DNA of 64,000 bases from DASYLJ01 sp964432595. GTDB lineage: Bacteria; Desulfobacterota; Binatia; DP-6. Position numbers and translations under genes: made by a program. This document shows, piece by piece, positions 1 through 8,514 of this stretch. Every line of letters begins with the position of its first letter. Within the stretch, counting starts at the first letter, position 1. Location of the stretch: NCBI GenBank assembly GCA_964432595.1, contig CAYSOF010000028.1:1-64000 (forward strand), read 5' to 3'. The notes under the pieces were generated by a model. It worked only from the letters and a program-made list of their open reading frames with translations, was not told where the DNA came from and did not search any database.

Positions 1-5
1 CCACC

Positions 6-47
6 TGCCACCTATGTGCCCGGTCAGAAGTGCCACCTATGTCCCCG
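6..47. repeat. Two direct copies of TGCCACCTATGT
   Basis: The 12-mer TGCCACCTATGT occurs at 6-17 and again at 31-42, a period of 25 bases, each followed by a C-rich CCCG stretch. Short repeated blocks of this general kind are found at the ends of IS21/IS481-type elements in G+C-rich genomes. The most economical reading is that the end of an insertion sequence lies just left of the window. No transposase is visible here, so this is a tentative call. Confidence 0.35.
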
Positions 48-98
48 TTTGCACCGCGCAGCCGACGGCCCCCACACACGCCGCCGCCCGCCCACCCC

Positions 99-116
99 GA
101 CACCGAAGCCGGTGTC
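99..116. repeat. Inverted repeat GACACCG-4-CGGTGTC
   Basis: A perfect 7-base inverted repeat with a 4-base loop, centred about 140 bases before the presumed pseB start. It could be a hairpin or an activator site for the sigma-54-like element at 224-238. It does not resemble the GTCAG palindromes found farther on. Function is unknown. Confidence 0.35.
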
Positions 117-223
117 AACACATTGTCTCCCCGCGCCAAACCGTCCCGCCTCGTACGAAGACGTACCCCACACACACGCGCATTTTCCGCGCGTTCGCGC
201 CAGGAAGCCCGACCGGAGCACGA

Positions 224-238
224 TGGCACGGCCTTGCA
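224..238 (+). promoter_or_regulatory. Sigma-54-like -24/-12 element, one base short, before pseB
   Basis: The sequence TGGCACGGCCTTGCA has perfect -24 (TGGCAC) and -12 (TTGCA) blocks. Only 9 bases separate GG and GC, where the consensus has 10. If it is functional, the transcript would begin at about 249, on top of the GTG start codon at 248. Other sites in this window show the same near-leaderless placement. The short spacer is a real weakness. Confidence 0.4.
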
Positions 239-247
239 GACGAGGCC

Positions 248-1300
248 GTGGCCAGGGACTTTCTCGCGGACCGTACCGTTCTCCTCACCGGAGGCACCGG
301 ATCCTTCGGACGACGCTTTGCGGCCTACGCCCTGAAACACTGTACGCCGCGGAAGCTGATCGTCCTGTCGCGCGACGAATTGAAGCAGTCGGAGATGCGC
401 CAGGAGTTCGGCGACCATCCGGCCCTGCGGATGTTCCTGGGCGACGTCCGCGACCGCGACCGGCTGCTCCGCGCCTTCCAGGGGGTCGACGTGGTGATCC
501 ACGCGGCCGCGCTGAAGCAGGTGCCGGCCGCCGAGTACAACCCGTTCGAGTGCGTCCGCACGAACATCATGGGCGCGCAGAACGTCATCGACGCTGCCAT
601 CGAGCGGGGCGTCCGCCGCGTCATCGCGCTCAGCTCCGACAAGGCCGCCAACCCGGTCAACCTGTACGGCGCGACGAAGCTCGTCTCCGACAAGCTCTTC
701 GTCGCGGGCAACACCTACGCGAGCCTCGGCGACACCCAGCTGGCGGTCGTCCGCTACGGCAACGTCATCGGCAGCCGCGGCAGCGTCGTGCCGCTGTTCA
801 AGAAGCTCCGCGCCACCGGCCGCGTGCCGATCACCGACGCGCGCATGACGCGCTTCTGGATCACGCTCGATCAGGCCGTGGAGTTCGTCGCCAAGGCGCT
901 CGTCCGCATGCGCGGCGGCGAGATCTTCGTGCCGAAGCTTCCGAGCATGCGCATCACCGATCTCGTCCAGGCCATCGCGCCCGGCTGCGCGATCGACGAG
1001 ATCGGCATCCGTCCCGGCGAGAAGCTGCACGAGATGATGATCACCGCCGAGGACGCACGGAAGGCCGTCGAGTTCGACGACCACTTCATCATCCAGCCGG
1101 CCTTCCCGTGGTGGAGCGACGACCTCGCGTTCGAGAACGGCGGGCGTCCGGTGCCCGACGGCTTCGTTTACGAGAGCAGCACGAACGATCGCTGGCTGAC
1201 GGTCCCCGAGCTGCGCGCTCTGGCCGACGAGCCGCCGCTCGTGCCGACGCAGGTCCCGTCCCGATCGCTCGGGGCGCACGGCCATGTCGCTACCCTATAG
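248..1300 (+). CDS. pseB: UDP-GlcNAc 4,6-dehydratase (inverting), PseB
   Basis: An extended-SDR enzyme of 350 residues. This family catalyses the first step of pseudaminic acid synthesis, converting UDP-GlcNAc to a 4-keto-6-deoxy-L-arabino sugar. The N-terminus carries the Rossmann motif TGGTGSFG. The catalytic pair lies in YGATK (Tyr near residue 140), preceded by SSDKAANPVN, which is typical of PseB/FlaA1. The open frame extends upstream to base 14. I chose the GTG at 248 because it starts just before the Rossmann strand and gives the usual family length, and no in-frame ATG lies nearby. There is no convincing ribosome-binding site. The end overlaps pseC by 17 bases. Confidence 0.85.
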   Translation: MARDFLADRTVLLTGGTGSFGRRFAAYALKHCTPRKLIVLSRDELKQSEMRQEFGDHPALRMFLGDVRDRDRLLRAFQGVDVVIHAAALKQVPAAEYNPFECVRTNIMGAQNVIDAAIERGVRRVIALSSDKAANPVNLYGATKLVSDKLFVAGNTYASLGDTQLAVVRYGNVIGSRGSVVPLFKKLRATGRVPITDARMTRFWITLDQAVEFVAKALVRMRGGEIFVPKLPSMRITDLVQAIAPGCAIDEIGIRPGEKLHEMMITAEDARKAVEFDDHFIIQPAFPWWSDDLAFENGGRPVPDGFVYESSTNDRWLTVPELRALADEPPLVPTQVPSRSLGAHGHVATL

Positions 1301-2450
1301 CCGGCAGTCCATCGGGGCGGCCGAGGTCGCGGCGGTGGCCCACGCGGTGGGCGACGCGCTGCTGACGGGTGGACCCACGCTCGCCCGCTTCGAGGCGCGT
1401 CTCGCCGAGACCGTCGGCGCGCGCCACGCGATCGCCGTCTCGAGCGGCACCGCCGCGCTCCACGTCGCGTATCTCGCGGCGGGCATGCGTCGGGGCGACC
1501 GCGTGCTGACGTCGCCGCTCACGTTCGTCGCCACCGCGAACGCCGCGATCCACTGCGGCGCGACGGTCGCGTTCGCCGACGTCGACGAGCGCGGCAGCCT
1601 GGACCCGATCGCGGTCGGCCGCGCCGAGCCGGCGCCGTTCGTCGTGCCGGTCCACTTCGCCGGCCATCCGGCGCAGCTCGAGGGCATCGTCGAGGCGGCG
1701 CCCGCGGCGATCGTCATCGAGGACGCCTGCCACGCGCTCGGCGCGATGTACCGCGACCGCGACGGCACGTGGCGCCGCGTCGGCGACTGCGCGCACTCGG
1801 CGATGGCCGTCTTCAGCTTCCACGCCGTGAAGACCATCACGACGGGGGAGGGCGGCGCGATCGTCACCAACGACGCGCTGCTGGCGGCGCGTTGCCGGCG
1901 GCTGCGCGATCACGGCCTGACGCGCGAGCTCGACGCCGCCGCCGACCCGTGGGCGTACGAGCTGCACGAGCTCGGCTTCAACTACCGGCTCACCGACATC
2001 CAGGCCGCGCTCGGCACCGTCCAGCTCGACCGGCTCGCCGAGATGGCCGCGGCGCGCACCGTCATCGCGCGGCGCTACGCCGAGGCGTTCGAAGGCACGC
2101 CCGACGTGGCGCTCGTGCGTCCCGCGCACGACGCGCGCTCGTCGTGGCACCTCGCGCCCGTGCGTGTGCCCGCCGATCGCCGCCGCGACTGCTGGGAGAC
2201 GCTGCGCGCGCAGGGCATCGGCGTGCAGGTCCACTACATCCCGGTCCACCTCCAGCCCTTCTACCGCCAGCTGGGCAGCAAGCCCGGCGACTGTCCGGTC
2301 GCGGAGCAGCTCTACCGCGAGGAGCTGTCGCTGCCCTGCTTCCCGGGCATGACCGACGACGACGTGCGCCGCGTGGTGGCGGCGCTCACAGCCGTGCTGG
2401 GCCGCGAGGCGGCCCGCCAGGACGAGACGCATGCGCATCACGCTTGCTGA
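1284..2450 (+). CDS. pseC: PLP-dependent UDP-4-keto-6-deoxy-hexosamine aminotransferase, PseC
   Basis: A 388-residue DegT/DnrJ/EryC1-family aminotransferase. It would aminate C4 of the PseB product to give UDP-4-amino-4,6-dideoxy-N-acetyl-altrosamine. The PLP-binding lysine is Lys183 in FHAVKTITTGEGG, and SSGTAALH near the N-terminus fits the phosphate-binding loop. Length is normal for PseC. It overlaps pseB by 17 bases and pseI by 20 bases, so translation is probably coupled. Gene order (pseB, pseC, pseI) supports the assignment over other sugar aminotransferases. Confidence 0.85.
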   Translation: MSLPYSRQSIGAAEVAAVAHAVGDALLTGGPTLARFEARLAETVGARHAIAVSSGTAALHVAYLAAGMRRGDRVLTSPLTFVATANAAIHCGATVAFADVDERGSLDPIAVGRAEPAPFVVPVHFAGHPAQLEGIVEAAPAAIVIEDACHALGAMYRDRDGTWRRVGDCAHSAMAVFSFHAVKTITTGEGGAIVTNDALLAARCRRLRDHGLTRELDAAADPWAYELHELGFNYRLTDIQAALGTVQLDRLAEMAAARTVIARRYAEAFEGTPDVALVRPAHDARSSWHLAPVRVPADRRRDCWETLRAQGIGVQVHYIPVHLQPFYRQLGSKPGDCPVAEQLYREELSLPCFPGMTDDDVRRVVAALTAVLGREAARQDETHAHHAC

Positions 2451-3480
2451 CCGCGAGATCGGAGACGGAGCGCCGAGCTTCGTCATCGCCGAGATCGGGT
2501 CGAACCACGACGGGGAGCTCGAGCGCGCGCTCGCGCTCGTCGACGCCGCGGCCGCCGCGGGCGCGGACGCGGTCAAGTTCCAGTCGTTCCGCGCCGCCGG
2601 GCTGCTCGCCCGCCGCTGGCCCGACAACGGCGGCTGGAAGGCGGCCGAGGCCTACCCGGTGCTCGAGCGCCTCGAGGTGCCCGCCGAGTGGCACGCGCCG
2701 CTGAAGGAGCGGGCCCGCGAGCACGGCGTCGTCTTCCTGTCGACGCCGTTCGACGACAGCCGCGCGGCGCTGCTGGCGGCGCTCGGCGTGCCGGCGTTCA
2801 AGGTGGCGTCGGGCGACCTGACCCATCACCCGCTGCTCCGCCAGCTCGCGAGCTACGGCCGTCCGATCCTGCTGTCGACGGGGCTCGCCGAGCCCGACGA
2901 GATCGCCGGCGCGCTCGACGCGATCGCCGACGGCGCCGGCGCGCCCGAGCGCGTGCCGCCCGTCGTGCTGCTGCACTGCGTGTCGCTGTACCCGCTGCGT
3001 CCCGGCGACGCGAACCTGCGCGCCCTCGAGCCGCTGCGCGGCCGCTTCGGCTGCCTGGTCGGCTGGTCCGATCACTCGCCGGGCCACACGCTGGCGCTCG
3101 GCGCGGTGGCGCTCGGCGCGTGCGTCATCGAGAAGCACATCACCGACGACCGCGCGCGGCGCGGACCGGATCACGGCTACGCGATGGAGCCGCGCGAGTT
3201 CCGCGCGATGGTCGACGCCATCCGCGAGCTCGAGACGGCGCTCGGCGACGGCGCGAAGCGGCCGCGGCCGGACGAGGAGCCCGAGCGCACGTGGGCGCGC
3301 CGCAGCGTCTACGCCGCGCGCTCCCTGCCGGCGGGCACGATGCTGGAGCCGACCGATCTCAAGGTCGTGCGGCCGGCGCTCGGGCTGGAGCCCGACGCGG
3401 TGCTGCGCCTGATCGGCCGCCGCCTGCGGCGTCCGCTCGCCGTCGACGAGCCCATCCGCGACGAGGACGCCCAGTCGTGA
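2431..3480 (+). CDS. pseI: Pseudaminic/nonulosonic acid synthase, NeuB family
   Basis: A 349-residue NeuB-family enzyme that condenses phosphoenolpyruvate with a 6-carbon diacetamido sugar to form the 9-carbon nonulosonate. The start reads IAEIGSNHDGELERAL, followed by DAVKFQSF, both hallmarks of the NeuB TIM barrel. HCVSLYP and GWSDHSPG match the metal and substrate region. Residues from about 280 form the C-terminal SAF (antifreeze-like) domain. Context favours pseudaminate (PseI) over sialate or legionaminate, but family alone cannot decide the sugar. It overlaps both neighbours. Confidence 0.85.
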   Translation: MRITLADREIGDGAPSFVIAEIGSNHDGELERALALVDAAAAAGADAVKFQSFRAAGLLARRWPDNGGWKAAEAYPVLERLEVPAEWHAPLKERAREHGVVFLSTPFDDSRAALLAALGVPAFKVASGDLTHHPLLRQLASYGRPILLSTGLAEPDEIAGALDAIADGAGAPERVPPVVLLHCVSLYPLRPGDANLRALEPLRGRFGCLVGWSDHSPGHTLALGAVALGACVIEKHITDDRARRGPDHGYAMEPREFRAMVDAIRELETALGDGAKRPRPDEEPERTWARRSVYAARSLPAGTMLEPTDLKVVRPALGLEPDAVLRLIGRRLRRPLAVDEPIRDEDAQS

Positions 3481-4235
3481 GCGCACCCATCGCCATCATC
3501 CAGGCGCGCCTCGGCTCGACGCGCCTGCCGGGCAAGGTGCTCGCCGACGTCGGCGGCGCGCCGTTGCTCGCGCGCATGATCGAGCGGCTGCGCGCGGCCC
3601 GCAGTCTGGCGGGCATCGTCGTCGCCACGCCCGACGGCGAGCGCGACGCGCCCATCCGTGCGCTCGCCGAGAGCCTCGGCGTGCCGTGCTTCGCGGGCTC
3701 CGAGGACGACGTGCTGTCGCGCTACGCCGGCGCCGCCGCCGCGCACGGTGCCGATCCGATCGTCCGGCTGACGTCCGACTGTCCGCTGATCGATCCGGAG
3801 ATCGTCGACCTCTGCGTCGCGACGTTCTTGGCGACGCCCGACTGCGAGTACCTGAGCCTCGGCGGGTCGTTCCCCGACGGGCTCGACACGGAGGTAATCG
3901 CGGCGGCGACGCTGCGCCGGGCGCATGCCGACGCGCGCCTCCGCTCGGAGCGCGAGCACGTCACGCCGTTCGTGTGGAAGCGGCCCGACGTCTTCCGCTG
4001 CACGAGCGTGACCTTTCCGGAGCGTCTCGGCCACATGCGCTGGACGGTCGACGAGCCGCGCGACCTCGAGCTGGTGCGCGCGGTCTTTTCCCGTCTGTAC
4101 ACGCCGAACCGCATCTTCGGCTGGCGCGACGTGGTGGCGCTGCTGGCCGCCGAGCCCGAGCTGACGGGGCTCAACGCGCACATCGAGCGCAACGCGGGCT
4201 ACCGCAAGTCGCTGGCGCAGGACGGCCCGGCATGA
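3477..4235 (+). CDS. SpsF/NeuA-type cytidylyltransferase (probable CMP-nonulosonate synthetase)
   Basis: A 252-residue nucleotidyltransferase that would activate the nonulosonate with CMP (the PseF role). The N-terminal signature IIQARLGSTRLPGKVL is intact, and VRLTSDCPLID matches the second conserved block. The domain is closer to SpsF (spore coat polysaccharide) than to classical NeuA, so PseF is a role inferred from position. The GTG start overlaps the pseI stop codon in a GTGA junction. The next gene begins inside its stop codon. Confidence 0.75.
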   Translation: MSAPIAIIQARLGSTRLPGKVLADVGGAPLLARMIERLRAARSLAGIVVATPDGERDAPIRALAESLGVPCFAGSEDDVLSRYAGAAAAHGADPIVRLTSDCPLIDPEIVDLCVATFLATPDCEYLSLGGSFPDGLDTEVIAAATLRRAHADARLRSEREHVTPFVWKRPDVFRCTSVTFPERLGHMRWTVDEPRDLELVRAVFSRLYTPNRIFGWRDVVALLAAEPELTGLNAHIERNAGYRKSLAQDGPA

Positions 4236-5572
4236 CCATGACGGCCAACAGGCATCCCGCCTCCGACGCCTGGTGGGAGCGCGCGACGCGCGTCATCCCC
4301 GCCGGCACGCAGACGCTCAGCAAGGCGCCGTCGCAGTTCGTGCGCGGGGTCTACCCGAAATACCTCGTGCGCGGCAGCGGGTGCCGCGTCACCGACGCCG
4401 ACGGCCACGAGTACATCGACTACCCGATGGCGCTCGGCGCCGTGCTGCTCGGACACGCCTACCCGCCCGTCGCCGAAGCGGTCGCCCGGCAGGCGCGCGA
4501 GGGCACGATCTTCACGCTGCTGCATCCGCTCGAGGTCGAGGTGGCGGAGCGCATCGTCGACCTCGTGCCGTGCGCCGAGCAGGTGCGCTTCATGAAGAAC
4601 GGCTCGGACGCGACGTCGGCGGCCATCCGCCTGGCGCGCGCGTACACGGGCCGCGAGCGCGTCGCCTACTGCGGCTACCACGGCTGGCAGGACTGGTACG
4701 CCGGCGCGACGGTGCGTCCCGCCGGCGTGCCGGCGTCGCTCCCCGGGCTCCTCGCGCCGTTCACGTACAACCGCATCGAGACGCTCGCGGCGGTGCTGGA
4801 CGCGCATCCGGGCGAATACGCCGCGGTCATCTTGGAGCAGGGTGGCGACGAGCCGGAGGACGACTTCCTCGGCCGCGTGCGCGACCTCGCGCACCGTCAC
4901 GGCGCGGTCTTCGTGTGGGACGAGATCGTCACGAACTTCCGCTACGCGCTCGGCGGCGCGCAGGAGCGCTACGGCGTCACGCCGGACCTGGCGTGCCTCG
5001 GGAAGGCGCTCGGCAACGGCGTGCCCATCGCGGCCGTCGCCGGCTGCCGGCCGCTCATGGCGGAGTTCGATCGGGTGTTCGTCTCGATGACCTACGGCGG
5101 CGACACGCTCGCGCTCGCCGCGGCGCGCGCCGTCCTCGACGAGCTCGTGACGCAGCCGGTGCTGCGCCACCTCTGGTCGCTCGGGGCGACGTGGCTGGCG
5201 GGCGCCCGCGCCGCGGTGGCCGCGTCCGGGCTCGACGCCACCGTCGGCGGCGCCGCGCCGCGGAGCCATCTCGCCTTCGCGCCGCAGGGCGGCTTCACCG
5301 CCGACGAGGTGCGCAGTCTCTACCTGCAGGAGTGCGTCGAGCGCGGCATCCTCTTCGGCGTCCCGATCTTCATGAGCTGGTCGCATCGGGAGCAGGACGT
5401 CGCGCGCACGCTCGACGTCGTCGCCGAGGCGCTGGCGATCACCGCGGACGCGGTCCGTGCCGGCACCGTGCGCGAGCAGCTGCTGGGACCGCCGGTCGAG
5501 CCCATCGCGCGGCCGAACGCGCTCGGCGCGTCGCGCCCGTTCGCGGCGCCTGCCGCGGAGGCGCGGGCATGA
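4232..5572 (+). CDS. Class III aminotransferase, glutamate-1-semialdehyde aminomutase-like
   Basis: A 446-residue PLP enzyme of aminotransferase class III, closest in pattern to glutamate-1-semialdehyde 2,1-aminomutase. Features include FMKNGSDATSAAIRLAR (PLP phosphate contact), VWDEIVTNFR (the Asp that binds the pyridine nitrogen) and Lys258 in CLGKALGNG. HemL-like paralogues are common in nonulosonate and flagellin-glycan loci, where they are thought to aminate a sugar. A role in haem synthesis is unlikely in this context. The ATG overlaps the previous stop (ATGA), and the next gene overlaps in the same way. Confidence 0.75.
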   Translation: MTMTANRHPASDAWWERATRVIPAGTQTLSKAPSQFVRGVYPKYLVRGSGCRVTDADGHEYIDYPMALGAVLLGHAYPPVAEAVARQAREGTIFTLLHPLEVEVAERIVDLVPCAEQVRFMKNGSDATSAAIRLARAYTGRERVAYCGYHGWQDWYAGATVRPAGVPASLPGLLAPFTYNRIETLAAVLDAHPGEYAAVILEQGGDEPEDDFLGRVRDLAHRHGAVFVWDEIVTNFRYALGGAQERYGVTPDLACLGKALGNGVPIAAVAGCRPLMAEFDRVFVSMTYGGDTLALAAARAVLDELVTQPVLRHLWSLGATWLAGARAAVAASGLDATVGGAAPRSHLAFAPQGGFTADEVRSLYLQECVERGILFGVPIFMSWSHREQDVARTLDVVAEALAITADAVRAGTVREQLLGPPVEPIARPNALGASRPFAAPAAEARA

Positions 5573-6612
5573 GCGTCGGCGATCTCCACGCGCTCGTCGT
5601 CGGCTGCGGCTCCATCGGCAGCCGTCACGCCCGCAACCTGCGCTCGCTCGGGGTCGGCGCGCTGGCGCTGTGCGACCTCCACGCCGCCCGCGCGCTCCGG
5701 CTCGGCACGGACGTCGGCGCCACCACGACCGGGGCCGACCTGGACGGTCTCCTGCGGCGCTTCCGCCCGGACGCCGTGTTCGTCTGCACCCCGCCGACGA
5801 GCCATCTCGCCATCGCGCGTCGCGCGCTCGAGGCGGGCACGCACGTCTTCTGCGAGAAGCCGCTCGCGACCGACCTCGGCGGGGTCGACGCGCTCGCGAC
5901 GCTCGTCGCCGAGCGCCGCCGCGTCTTCATGATGGGCATGTGCTACCGGTTCCATCCGGCGTTGCGCCGCATGAAGGTGCTGCTGGACGCCGGCACCATC
6001 GGCCGTGTGCTCGGCGCGACGATGTGGGCGGGGCAGTACCTGCCCGACTGGCATCCGTGGGCCGATTACCGTCGCGAGTACAGCGCGCAGCGCGCGCTCG
6101 GCGGCGGCGTCCTGCTCGACAGCATCCACTCGTTCGACACGCTCCGCTGGGTGCTCGGCGAGCCGGTCGAGGTGACGGGCATGCTGGCCCGGGTGTCCGA
6201 TCTCGAGATCGACACCGAGGACGTCGCCGCGGCGATCGTGCGGCTCGCGAGCGGCGCCATCGTCGAGGTGCACGTCGACTACCTGCAGCGCATCGCGCAG
6301 AGCCGCTTCGACGTGATCGGCAGCGAAGGGACGCTCACGTGGGATCGGGACGGCGTGCGCTGGCGTCGCGCCGGCGATCAGGCCTGGACGGTCGAGGACG
6401 TGGCCGTGGACGCGAATGCGATGTACCTGGCCGAGCTCGACGCGTTCGCCGACGCCGTCGTCGCGGGTCGCACGTCGCTCGGCGTGGACGAGGGGCGGGC
6501 GACGCTGGCGCTGGCGGTCGCCATCCGCGAGGCGGCGACCGGCGGACGCACGGTGCGCCTCGGCGCGCCGGCCGCGCGGCCGGCGGTCGCCGTGGCGGAG
6601 GTGCACGCGTGA
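5569..6612 (+). CDS. Gfo/Idh/MocA-family sugar dehydrogenase
   Basis: A 347-residue NAD(P)-dependent oxidoreductase. The N-terminal Rossmann fold carries VVGCGSIGSRHARNL. CEKPLATDL is the family's lysine-containing EKP motif, and GGGVLLDSIHSFD lies in the C-terminal domain with its active-site His. Members of this family oxidise or reduce a nucleotide sugar or nonulosonate. Its position between the aminotransferase and pseG suggests it makes a variant of the nonulosonate. ATGA junctions on both sides place it firmly in the operon. The exact substrate cannot be read from sequence. Confidence 0.75.
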   Translation: MSVGDLHALVVGCGSIGSRHARNLRSLGVGALALCDLHAARALRLGTDVGATTTGADLDGLLRRFRPDAVFVCTPPTSHLAIARRALEAGTHVFCEKPLATDLGGVDALATLVAERRRVFMMGMCYRFHPALRRMKVLLDAGTIGRVLGATMWAGQYLPDWHPWADYRREYSAQRALGGGVLLDSIHSFDTLRWVLGEPVEVTGMLARVSDLEIDTEDVAAAIVRLASGAIVEVHVDYLQRIAQSRFDVIGSEGTLTWDRDGVRWRRAGDQAWTVEDVAVDANAMYLAELDAFADAVVAGRTSLGVDEGRATLALAVAIREAATGGRTVRLGAPAARPAVAVAEVHA

Positions 6613-7625
6613 AGGTGCTCGTGTGGGTGGATGCGGGGCCGGCGCTCGGCCTCGGACATCTGAGCCGTTGCCTGGCGCTGGCCGAGGCGCTCGGCGCACG
6701 CGGGGCGCGCTGTCGCTTCGCGATGGCGCCGGACGCGACGGCCCTCGGCTGGCTGCGCGCGGCGGGCCAGCGCGACGTGCTCGCGCTGCCGGATCCGGAC
6801 CGCGCGCTGCCCGACGTGCTGCAGGCGGTGCGCGACGCGGACGCCGTGGTCGTCGACGTGAAGCGGCCGCTCGAGCGCCGCGAGGTGCGGGCCCTGCGCG
6901 GCAGCGCACGGGTCCTGGTGATCGACAATCCCGGTGCCGGCGTCGCCGACGCGGACCTCGTCGTGGCGCCGTTCGGCACGGCGTGCGACGACCGCTGGCT
7001 CGTGGGCGCCGAGTGGCTGCCGCTCCGCCCGCCGGTGACGCGCGACCCGACGTGCGCGACGAACGACGGGCGGACGGTCCTCGTCAGCATGGGCGGCAGT
7101 GATCCCGGCGGGCTCTCCGCACCGGTGATCGACGCGCTCGGTCCGGTGACGCCGCGGCTGCGGCTCATCGCGATCGTGAACCCGCTGGCGCCGGTCTGGC
7201 GCGAGAGCACCGCGGCGACCGCCCGCTGGGGCTTCGCGCCCGTCATGCCGACCGAGCCCGGCGGGCTCGGCGAGCACTTCGCGGTCGCCGATCTCGCGGT
7301 GCTGGCGTTCGGCGTGACGGTCTACGAAGCGATGGCCAGCGGGGTGCCGTCGGTCGTGCTCTGCCGGACGAGCGGCGACGTGGAGCACGCGCGCGTGCTG
7401 GAGCGCGCCGGCGCGCTCGTGAGCCTGGGGGCGCACTGGAAACCGGAGGACGTCACGCGCGCCGTGACGGCGCTCGTCGCGGATCCCGCGCGGCGCGGCG
7501 CGATGACGCGGGCGGGACGGGCACGGGTGGACGGACACGGCGCGGCGCGCGTCGCCGCGCGGCTGCTCGACGCAGCCGCGGCTGCCACGACGAGGACGCA
7601 TGCAGGCACTGCTTCCCGCGTCTGA
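6609..7625 (+). CDS. pseG: UDP-2,4-diacetamido-2,4,6-trideoxy-altropyranose hydrolase, PseG
   Basis: A 338-residue GT-B-fold hydrolase that removes UDP from the diacetamido sugar before the PseI condensation. The N-terminus WVDAGPALGLGHLSRCLALA corresponds to the PseG G-x-GH-x-RC-x-LA signature, with the catalytic His in GLGHLSR. VSMGGSDPGG and the C-terminal AFGVTVYEAMASGVPSV loop fit the UDP site. The GTG start overlaps the previous stop. In many clusters the acetyltransferase PseH follows or is fused here. It is absent, and a methyltransferase starts inside the 3' end instead. Confidence 0.8.
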   Translation: MKVLVWVDAGPALGLGHLSRCLALAEALGARGARCRFAMAPDATALGWLRAAGQRDVLALPDPDRALPDVLQAVRDADAVVVDVKRPLERREVRALRGSARVLVIDNPGAGVADADLVVAPFGTACDDRWLVGAEWLPLRPPVTRDPTCATNDGRTVLVSMGGSDPGGLSAPVIDALGPVTPRLRLIAIVNPLAPVWRESTAATARWGFAPVMPTEPGGLGEHFAVADLAVLAFGVTVYEAMASGVPSVVLCRTSGDVEHARVLERAGALVSLGAHWKPEDVTRAVTALVADPARRGAMTRAGRARVDGHGAARVAARLLDAAAAATTRTHAGTASRV

Positions 7626-8514
7626 CGGCGTCCACGCCGGGCCGCTGCGCGGGCCGGGCGTCGTCGACTGCGTGCGCTGCGGGTTCGCGCACCTCGACCC
7701 GCGGCCGGATGCGGCCGCACTGCGCGAGACGTATCGGCGCCACTACTACGACACGGTGAAACCCGACTACCTCGCGAAGGAGGCGTCGGAGGCGTCGTTC
7801 TGGGCGCTCGAGTACCAGGACAAGCTCGACGCGTTCGCCACGCTGCGCGGCCGACGCGGCGGCCGCGTGCTCGACATCGGGTGCTCGGGCGGCTTCTTCC
7901 TCGCGCACGCGAACCGCAACGGCTGGTCGGGGCTCGGGATCGAGCCGTCCGAGCAGGCGGCGGCGCACGCGCGCGGGCTCGGCGTCACCGTCGTCGAGCG
8001 CTTCCTCGACGACGTCGACTGGCCGGCGCTCGGCACGTTCGACGCCGTCCACCTGAAGCTCGTGCTCGAGCATCTCGCCGATCCGGCGGCCGTGCTGCGC
8101 GCGGCGCGCGAGCGGCTGCAGCCCGACGGCATCCTCTGCGTGCAGGTGCCGAACGACTTCAACGCGCTCCAGGGGGCGGTGCAGGCGACGCTCGAGACGC
8201 CGTCGTGGTGGATCGCGCCGCCGTATCACGTGAACTACTTCGACTTCGCCAGTCTGCGCCGCCTCTGCGACCGCACGGGCTTCGCCGTCGTCCGCGAGGA
8301 CACGACGTTCCCGATGGAGGTGTTCCTGCTGATGGGCGAGCACTACGTCGGCAACGACACGGTGGGCCGCGCCTGCCACCGGAAGCGCATGGCGCTCGAG
8401 GAGCGGCTGGCCGCCGCGGGCCTGAACGATCTCCGCCGCCAGGCGTCGCGCGCGCTCGCCGCGGTCGGGCTCGGCCGCGAGGCGATCGTCTACGCACGGG
8501 TGGACCGGTCATGA
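7600..8514 (+). CDS. Class I SAM-dependent methyltransferase
   Basis: A 304-residue Methyltransf_23-type protein. An N-terminal CVRCGF pair lies in a short domain that resembles half of a zinc ribbon. The SAM-binding motif is VLDIGCSGGFF, followed by the acidic post-II residue in IEPSEQ and KLVLEHLADP. Such enzymes O- or N-methylate glycans in surface-sugar loci. It overlaps pseG by 26 bases and the next gene by 4 bases. The substrate is unknown. Methylation of the nonulosonate or a linked sugar is the natural guess. Confidence 0.7.
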   Translation: MQALLPASDGVHAGPLRGPGVVDCVRCGFAHLDPRPDAAALRETYRRHYYDTVKPDYLAKEASEASFWALEYQDKLDAFATLRGRRGGRVLDIGCSGGFFLAHANRNGWSGLGIEPSEQAAAHARGLGVTVVERFLDDVDWPALGTFDAVHLKLVLEHLADPAAVLRAARERLQPDGILCVQVPNDFNALQGAVQATLETPSWWIAPPYHVNYFDFASLRRLCDRTGFAVVREDTTFPMEVFLLMGEHYVGNDTVGRACHRKRMALEERLAAAGLNDLRRQASRALAAVGLGREAIVYARVDRS

